In this document: in pieces, positions 59,711-64,000 of the stretch
Layout: each line of letters starts with the position of its first letter
Position numbering within the stretch: position 1 is the first letter of the stretch
From: Pseudomonadota bacterium
GTDB lineage: Bacteria; Pseudomonadota; Gammaproteobacteria; Burkholderiales; Rhodocyclaceae
Direction of reading: 5' to 3'
Length of the DNA: 64,000 bases
Assembly (NCBI GenBank): GCA_018241685.1
Contig: JAFEDJ010000012.1
Span: forward strand, 51,904 to 115,903
Translations under genes and position numbers: made by a program
Notes under the pieces: generated by a model
What the model was told of the DNA's origin: nothing
Database searches by the model: none
The model's input: the letters and a program-made list of their open reading frames with translations, nothing else

Positions 59711-60859
59711 TCAGACCGCGTACTGGGCGGTCTTCTGGCGGGCGATGATCATCTTCATGATGTTCGCGGTGCCGTCGCCGATCTGCAGGCCGAGCACGTC
59801 CCGGTAGCGCTGGCCGAAGTGGTAGTCGGCGCCGTAGCCGCCGTGGCCGTGGGTCAGCAGGCACTGGTGGATGATTTCGCAGGCCAGCTTCGGTGCCCAC
59901 CACTTGCACATGGCCGCTTCGGCGGTGTGGAGCAAGTGCTGATCCTTCAGCCACAGGGTGCGCAGGCACAGGTTGCGGCAGGCTTCGTAGTAGGTTTCCG
60001 CCTCGGCCAGCGGGAAGCTGACACCCTGGAATTCGCCGATAGGCTTGCCGAAGGCTTCCCGTTCCTGGCTGTAGCGCCAGGCTTCATCGAGCGAGGCGCG
60101 GGCCACGCCCATGCATTGCAGGCCGATCAGCGCGCGGCTGTAGTCGAAGCCCTGCATCACCTGGATGAAGCCCTGGCCCTCATCGCCGAGCATCATGTCT
60201 TCCGACACGCGCACGCCGTCGAAGAAGATCGAGCCGCGTCCGACTGGGCGGGTGCCGATGTCGTCGAAAGCGGTGCGGGACACACCGGGCAGGTCCATCG
60301 GCACCAGGAAGGCGCTGATCCCGCGCGCTTTGTCGGCCTCGCTGCCGGTGCGGGCGAAGACCACCGCCACGTCGGCCTGGGTGGCCATCGAGATCGAGGT
60401 CTTCTCGCCGCTGAGGATGAAGTCCTTGCCGTCGCGCACCGCCTTCAGCTTGAGGCGGGCCGCATCGGAGCCGGCGCTCGGCTCGGTGAGGGCGATGGCA
60501 ATGAGCTTCTTGCCGGTGACGACTAGGTCCATCCATTCCTTTGCTACTTCTGGCTTGGCGTGGGAGGACACGATCTGCCCGCACAGAGACGTGAGCAGAT
60601 TGACGTAGGACACGTTGAAGTCGCCGTAGGCGATCTGCTCCAGCAGCAGGCCGCTGGTCACGCAATCCACGCCGAGCCCGCCGAACTGTTCCGGTAGCTC
60701 AGGGCCGAGAAAGCCCAGTTCCCCCATCTCCACGACGAGCTCCCGCTCGACACATTCGGCTTTTTCCCGCGCCCGGTAATCCGGCGCCAGGCGATTGCGG
60801 GCGAACCGGCTGGCCGATTCGACCAGCGCCTTCTGTTCTTCGCTGAGGCTGAAGTCCAT
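59711..60859 (-). CDS. aliB: Cyclohexanecarboxyl-CoA dehydrogenase
   Basis: A 382-aa acyl-CoA dehydrogenase (MDFSLSEEQKALVESASRFA, LTEPSAGSDAARLKLKAV, MQGFDYSRALIGLQCMG, HGHGGYGADYHFGQRYRDVL). Context identifies it as AliB, which makes cyclohex-1-ene-1-carboxyl-CoA: it is divergent from aliA and next to badR. Assignment to AliB rather than another acyl-CoA dehydrogenase rests mainly on that context. Confidence 0.82.
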   Translation of the reverse strand: MDFSLSEEQKALVESASRFARNRLAPDYRAREKAECVERELVVEMGELGFLGPELPEQFGGLGVDCVTSGLLLEQIAYGDFNVSYVNLLTSLCGQIVSSHAKPEVAKEWMDLVVTGKKLIAIALTEPSAGSDAARLKLKAVRDGKDFILSGEKTSISMATQADVAVVFARTGSEADKARGISAFLVPMDLPGVSRTAFDDIGTRPVGRGSIFFDGVRVSEDMMLGDEGQGFIQVMQGFDYSRALIGLQCMGVARASLDEAWRYSQEREAFGKPIGEFQGVSFPLAEAETYYEACRNLCLRTLWLKDQHLLHTAEAAMCKWWAPKLACEIIHQCLLTHGHGGYGADYHFGQRYRDVLGLQIGDGTANIMKMIIARQKTAQYAV

Positions 60860-60890
60860 TTTCTCCGTCCTTTGTTGTGGGTCTGGACGG

Positions 60891-60929
60891 ATTCTAAAAA
60901 TCCGCCGTTCAATCTGTCAATATATTTAC
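60891..60929 (-). promoter_or_regulatory. aliB promoter with shared upstream element
   Basis: On the minus strand TTGACA (60920-60915) and TAGAAT (60896-60891) are 18 bases apart. GTAAATATATTGAC (60929-60916) overlaps the -35 and is nearly identical to the element at the aliA promoter. Confidence 0.7.
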
Positions 60930-61066
60930 ACAAATGATCGATTGAATTTTTGGATTGAATTTCGATGTGCAATAGCAAAACATCAAAAACCCATAATTAA
61001 CGCCATATGTAAGGCTTTGTTTTGTGCGGCGCATGAAGTATGGGTGAGATTGTTTTCTTGTAAAAA

Positions 61067-61108
61067 GTAAATATGTTGACTTAAATTTGCCGTATCGATA
61101 CGTTGCAT
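61067..61108 (+). promoter_or_regulatory. aliA promoter with shared upstream element
   Basis: GTAAATATGTTGAC (61067-61080) contains a -35 TTGACT. A weak -10, TACGTT, lies 17 bases downstream. The element differs from the aliB copy at one base. The rest of the 397-base divergent gap (60860-61256) is AT-rich and shows no gene. Confidence 0.55.
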
Positions 61109-61256
61109 GCCATCGCGCAGCACACAGTTCCGCAAAAGATCACAACAGCGACACACCACTCAAGGAGCGAGACATGCAAGAGAGGATCAAGGGCGGGCGC
61201 AGCGCCGTCGGCCTGGTGCAACAAGGAAAGCCGCAGGCGATCCGGGGAGGACACCA

Positions 61257-62873
61257 ATGAAGTTCGACCCGGTACTGCTGGCTCCCAGGATGGAGCCGAT
61301 GAAAGCCGCCGGGTTGTGGCGGGACGAAACCGTGGATGTGTACCTGCAGCGCGCGCTGCGGGACTGCCCGGACAAGGCCGCGGTGGTGGCCTACGCGGCA
61401 GAGCGGGGTGCGCCGCAGCGGTTCAGCTACCGGGAGCTCGACGCGCGCGTCGACCGCATCGCCCGCGGGCTGGTCCGGCTGGGCGTCGGACGCCAGGACG
61501 TGGTGAGTTTCCAGCTACCGAACTGCTGGGAGTTCATCGCGCTGTCGCTGGCTTGCGTGCGCATTGGCGCGGTGGCCAACCCGCTGATGCCGATCTTCCG
61601 CCAGCACGAGCTCAACTTCATGCTCGGCTTCGGGGAGTCCAAGGTCTTCGTCGTGCCCAAGTTGTTCCGCGGCTTCGACTACGAGGCGATGGCCCGTAGC
61701 CTGACCGGCAGTCGGCAGCTCGTGGTGATTGGTGGCGACGGGCCCGACAGTTTCGACGCGCTGCTGCTGCGCGACGATACGCCGCCGTTGCAGGGCCCCG
61801 GTCTCGAACCGGACGACGTGCTGCTGCTGATGTACACCTCCGGCACCACCGGCGAGCCGAAGGGCGTGATGCACACCTCCAACACCCTGTTTTCCAATCT
61901 GCATGCCTATATCGAGCGCATGGAGCTGGGGCCGGACGACATCGTGCTGGGCGCCTCGCCGATGGCCCACCTGACCGGCTATGGCTACCTGGCGATGCTG
62001 CCGATCATCCTCAACTCGACGACTGTCTTGCAGGACATCTGGGATGCCCGGCGGGCGCTGCAGATCGTCCGCAACGAGGGTGTCACCTTCAGCATGGCGT
62101 CCACGCCCTTTGTCGCCGACTTGTGCAACGCGGTGGACGCGGGCGACTCCACGACGCCGGCCTTCAACAAGTTCTGCTGCGCCGGCGCGCCGATTCCGCC
62201 GGTGCTGATTGAGCGCGCCCAGGCGCTGCTCGGCATGCGCCTGTGTTCCGCGTGGGGCATGACCGAGAACGGCGCGGTGACCGTCACCGAGCCCGCGCGG
62301 GCGCTGGAGATGTCCGGCATCTCCGATGGCCGCCCGCTGCCGGGCATGGAGCTTAAGGTGGTGGACGCCAACGGGCAGTCGCTGCCGGCCGGCGAGTGCG
62401 GTTCGCTGCTGGTGCGCGGTGCATCCCTGTTCGGCGGCTACCTGAAGCGACCGCAGCTCAACAGCGTGTCCGCCGACGGCTGGTTCGACACCGGCGATGT
62501 GGCGACCATCGACGCGGACGGCTACATCCGCATCACCGGGCGCACCAAGGACGTGGTGATCCGCGGTGGCGAGAACATTCCTGTCGTGGAGATCGAGAAC
62601 CTGCTCTACAAGCACCCGGCGATTGCCGCGGTGGCCATCGTCGGCTACCCGGACAAGCGCCTCGGCGAGCGGGTGTGCGCCTTCGTGTCGGTAAAGCCCG
62701 GCGCGCATTTCGACTTTGCCGAGATGACGGCCTATCTCGAACGCCAGCAGATGGCCAGGCAGTACTTCCCGGAGCGCCTCGAGATCGTCGAGGACCTGCC
62801 GCGCACGCCTAGCGGCAAGCTGCAGAAATTCAAACTCAGGAACACCGCCAAGACCTTTGGCGACGCCGACTGA
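61257..62873 (+). CDS. aliA: Cyclohexanecarboxylate-CoA ligase
   Basis: A 538-aa acyl-adenylating enzyme. The ATP motif LMYTSGTTGEPKGVMHTSN, the WGMTENGAVT block and the hinge ITGRTKDVVIRGGENI with C-terminal Lys in TPSGKLQKF are complete. It activates cyclohexanecarboxylate (or a close ring acid) to its CoA ester. The start at 61257 has GGGGAGG upstream. Its neighbours badK, aliB, badH and badI support the substrate assignment. Confidence 0.85.
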   Translation: MKFDPVLLAPRMEPMKAAGLWRDETVDVYLQRALRDCPDKAAVVAYAAERGAPQRFSYRELDARVDRIARGLVRLGVGRQDVVSFQLPNCWEFIALSLACVRIGAVANPLMPIFRQHELNFMLGFGESKVFVVPKLFRGFDYEAMARSLTGSRQLVVIGGDGPDSFDALLLRDDTPPLQGPGLEPDDVLLLMYTSGTTGEPKGVMHTSNTLFSNLHAYIERMELGPDDIVLGASPMAHLTGYGYLAMLPIILNSTTVLQDIWDARRALQIVRNEGVTFSMASTPFVADLCNAVDAGDSTTPAFNKFCCAGAPIPPVLIERAQALLGMRLCSAWGMTENGAVTVTEPARALEMSGISDGRPLPGMELKVVDANGQSLPAGECGSLLVRGASLFGGYLKRPQLNSVSADGWFDTGDVATIDADGYIRITGRTKDVVIRGGENIPVVEIENLLYKHPAIAAVAIVGYPDKRLGERVCAFVSVKPGAHFDFAEMTAYLERQQMARQYFPERLEIVEDLPRTPSGKLQKFKLRNTAKTFGDAD

Positions 62874-62891
62874 CCCGGAGCGGAGAACCCC

Positions 62892-63665
62892 ATGAGTGAC
62901 GTCATTCTGGCCGAGGTGCTCGGCAAGGTCGGCCTGATCCGCCTGTGCCGGCCGCAGGTTTACAACGCCCTCAACGACGAGGTGATGGACGCCCTCGGCG
63001 CCGCGCTGGACCTCTTCGAGGCCAACGAGGACATCCGCTGTGTCGTGCTGACCGGCTCCGAGAAGGCCTTTGCGGCGGGGGCCGACATCACGGCGATCCG
63101 CGCGATGGACTACATGGACGCCTACAAGGGCAACTTCATCACCCGCAACTGGGAGCGCCTGAAGACCTTCCGCAAGCCGGTCATCGCCGCGGTGTCGGGG
63201 CTGGCCCTGGGCGGCGGCTGCGAGCTGGCGATGATGTGCGACATCGTGCTGGCCGCGGAGACGGCGCGTTTCGCGCTGCCCGAGATCAAGATCGGCACCA
63301 TCCCGGGGGCCGGCGGCACCCAGCGCCTGCCGCGGGCGGTGGGCAAGGCCAAGGCGATGGACCTGTGCCTGAGCGGCCGCATGATGGACGCTCAGGAGGC
63401 CGAGCGCTGCGGCCTGGTGTCCCGCGTGATTCCCGCCGAGCGCCTGCTCGACGAGGCGCTGGAGACTGCCCGCGTGATCGCCGGTTATTCCCTGCCGGTG
63501 CTGATGATGATGAAGGAGGCGGTCAGCCGCGCCTTCGAGAGCCCGCTCAACGAAGGCCTGCTCTTCGAGCGTCGCACCCTGCACGCCACCTTCGCGCTGA
63601 CCGACCAGAAGGAGGGGATGGCGGCCTTCGCCGAGAAGCGCAAGCCGGTCTTCCGGGACTGCTGA
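62892..63665 (+). CDS. badK: Cyclohex-1-ene-1-carboxyl-CoA hydratase
   Basis: A 257-aa enoyl-CoA hydratase (AFAAGADITAI, LALGGGCELAMMCDIVLA, IKIGTIPGAGGTQRLPRAVG). It is 18 bases after aliA. In the pathway it adds water to cyclohex-1-ene-1-carboxyl-CoA, giving the BadH substrate. The assignment rests on context plus the BadK-like start and length. Confidence 0.83.
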   Translation: MSDVILAEVLGKVGLIRLCRPQVYNALNDEVMDALGAALDLFEANEDIRCVVLTGSEKAFAAGADITAIRAMDYMDAYKGNFITRNWERLKTFRKPVIAAVSGLALGGGCELAMMCDIVLAAETARFALPEIKIGTIPGAGGTQRLPRAVGKAKAMDLCLSGRMMDAQEAERCGLVSRVIPAERLLDEALETARVIAGYSLPVLMMMKEAVSRAFESPLNEGLLFERRTLHATFALTDQKEGMAAFAEKRKPVFRDC

Positions 63666-63746
63666 GCGCCGCCTGGCCTTTCGTGCCGGGCGTTCCTGTT
63701 TTTCCGCAACACCCATAACAAACATCCACACGATGGAGGAGCACCC

Positions 63747-64000
63747 ATGACTACCACTTCCACAAACCTGCGCCGCAGCGGCCTGGCCTGCCTGATCGCC
63801 AGCCTGTTCGTCGCCGTGCCGGCCTTCGCCGAGAGCGAGATCGACACGCTCAAGCGAGAGCTGGCAGAACAGCGTCAGCTGATCCAGCAGCTGATGAAGA
63901 ACCAGGAAGAACAGAAGAAGACCGAGATCCAGACCGGCGGCCCGGCCCGCGGCGCGGGTTTGCAGATGGGCGTGCCGACGGGCCCGTCCGGCACGCTGAC
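63747..64000 (+). CDS. Outer-membrane porin, DcaP-like (cut by window end)
   Basis: Only the first 84 codons are inside the window. The signal peptide LACLIASLFVAVPAFA is followed by a predicted coiled coil (EIDTLKRELAEQRQLIQQLM) and a Gly-rich linker. An N-terminal coiled coil before a barrel is typical of trimeric DcaP-type porins for dicarboxylic acids. GGAGGAG precedes the ATG. It follows badK by 81 bases and could admit the pathway substrate. Confidence 0.65.
   Translation, partial: MTTTSTNLRRSGLACLIASLFVAVPAFAESEIDTLKRELAEQRQLIQQLMKNQEEQKKTEIQTGGPARGAGLQMGVPTGPSGTL

Noticed and set aside
61515..63731. Minus-strand frame of 738 codons
   Set aside because: It is antisense to aliA and badK, both of which have intact catalytic motifs on the plus strand.

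Overview
The window is a high-G+C, gene-dense piece of a bacterial chromosome. The gene content suggests a metabolically versatile betaproteobacterium, plausibly of the Rhodocyclales (Azoarcus/Thauera/Zoogloea-like). The evidence is a PEP-CTERM protein, a NasA-CysJ fusion nitrate reductase, B12-dependent ribonucleotide reductase, CzcICBA and a cyclohexanecarboxylate (ali/bad) pathway. That placement is inference, because no rRNA or other phylogenetic marker is present. I saw no tRNA, rRNA, insertion sequence, prophage or CRISPR array.

Layout. 1-573: truncated DUF2239 gene. 705-13228 (minus): an extended kdp operon. It runs from a 30-aa membrane peptide through kdpF, kdpA, kdpB and kdpC, then a TorF-type porin, an EIIA-Ntr-like protein, an acetylglutamate-kinase-like protein without its catalytic lysines, two small unknown proteins, a CorA-like channel, and finally kdpD and kdpE. 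13503-14822: beta-propeller lipoprotein. 14979-20179: an uptake and catabolism set (OprD porin, MFS carrier, DapA/NanA-type aldolase, divergent LysR regulator). 20279-21007: PEP-CTERM protein. 21198-27480: czcICBA metal efflux. 27567-28253: PsiF-like protein and a small lipoprotein. 28436-31318: nrdJ with a candidate NrdR box.

31632-36186: a fused assimilatory nitrate reductase/flavoprotein with a sigma-54 promoter, an NtrC-like site and a strong terminator in its leader, which together look like nitrogen control plus antitermination. 36821-40885: arsR-arsC-acr3-arsD-arsA arsenic resistance, followed by a VOC protein, an AraC regulator and a periplasmic YbhB-like protein. 43016-44473: fluoride riboswitch with terminator controlling a CLC-F fluoride exporter.

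44567-48090 (minus): a beta-oxidation operon (thiolase, hydroxyacyl-CoA dehydrogenase, enoyl-CoA hydratase) divergent from an IclR regulator, with repeated operator-like palindromes between them. 49156-54143: MFS carrier and tyrosine/homogentisate catabolism (hpd, VOC protein, fahA, maiA) without hmgA. 54245-64000: nitroreductase, then a cyclohexanecarboxylate route. AliA activates, AliB oxidises, BadK hydrates, BadH oxidises and BadI opens the ring to pimeloyl-CoA. A further acyl-CoA dehydrogenase and GcdH could carry it towards crotonyl-CoA. BadR is the likely regulator, and a porin cut by the window edge may import the substrate.
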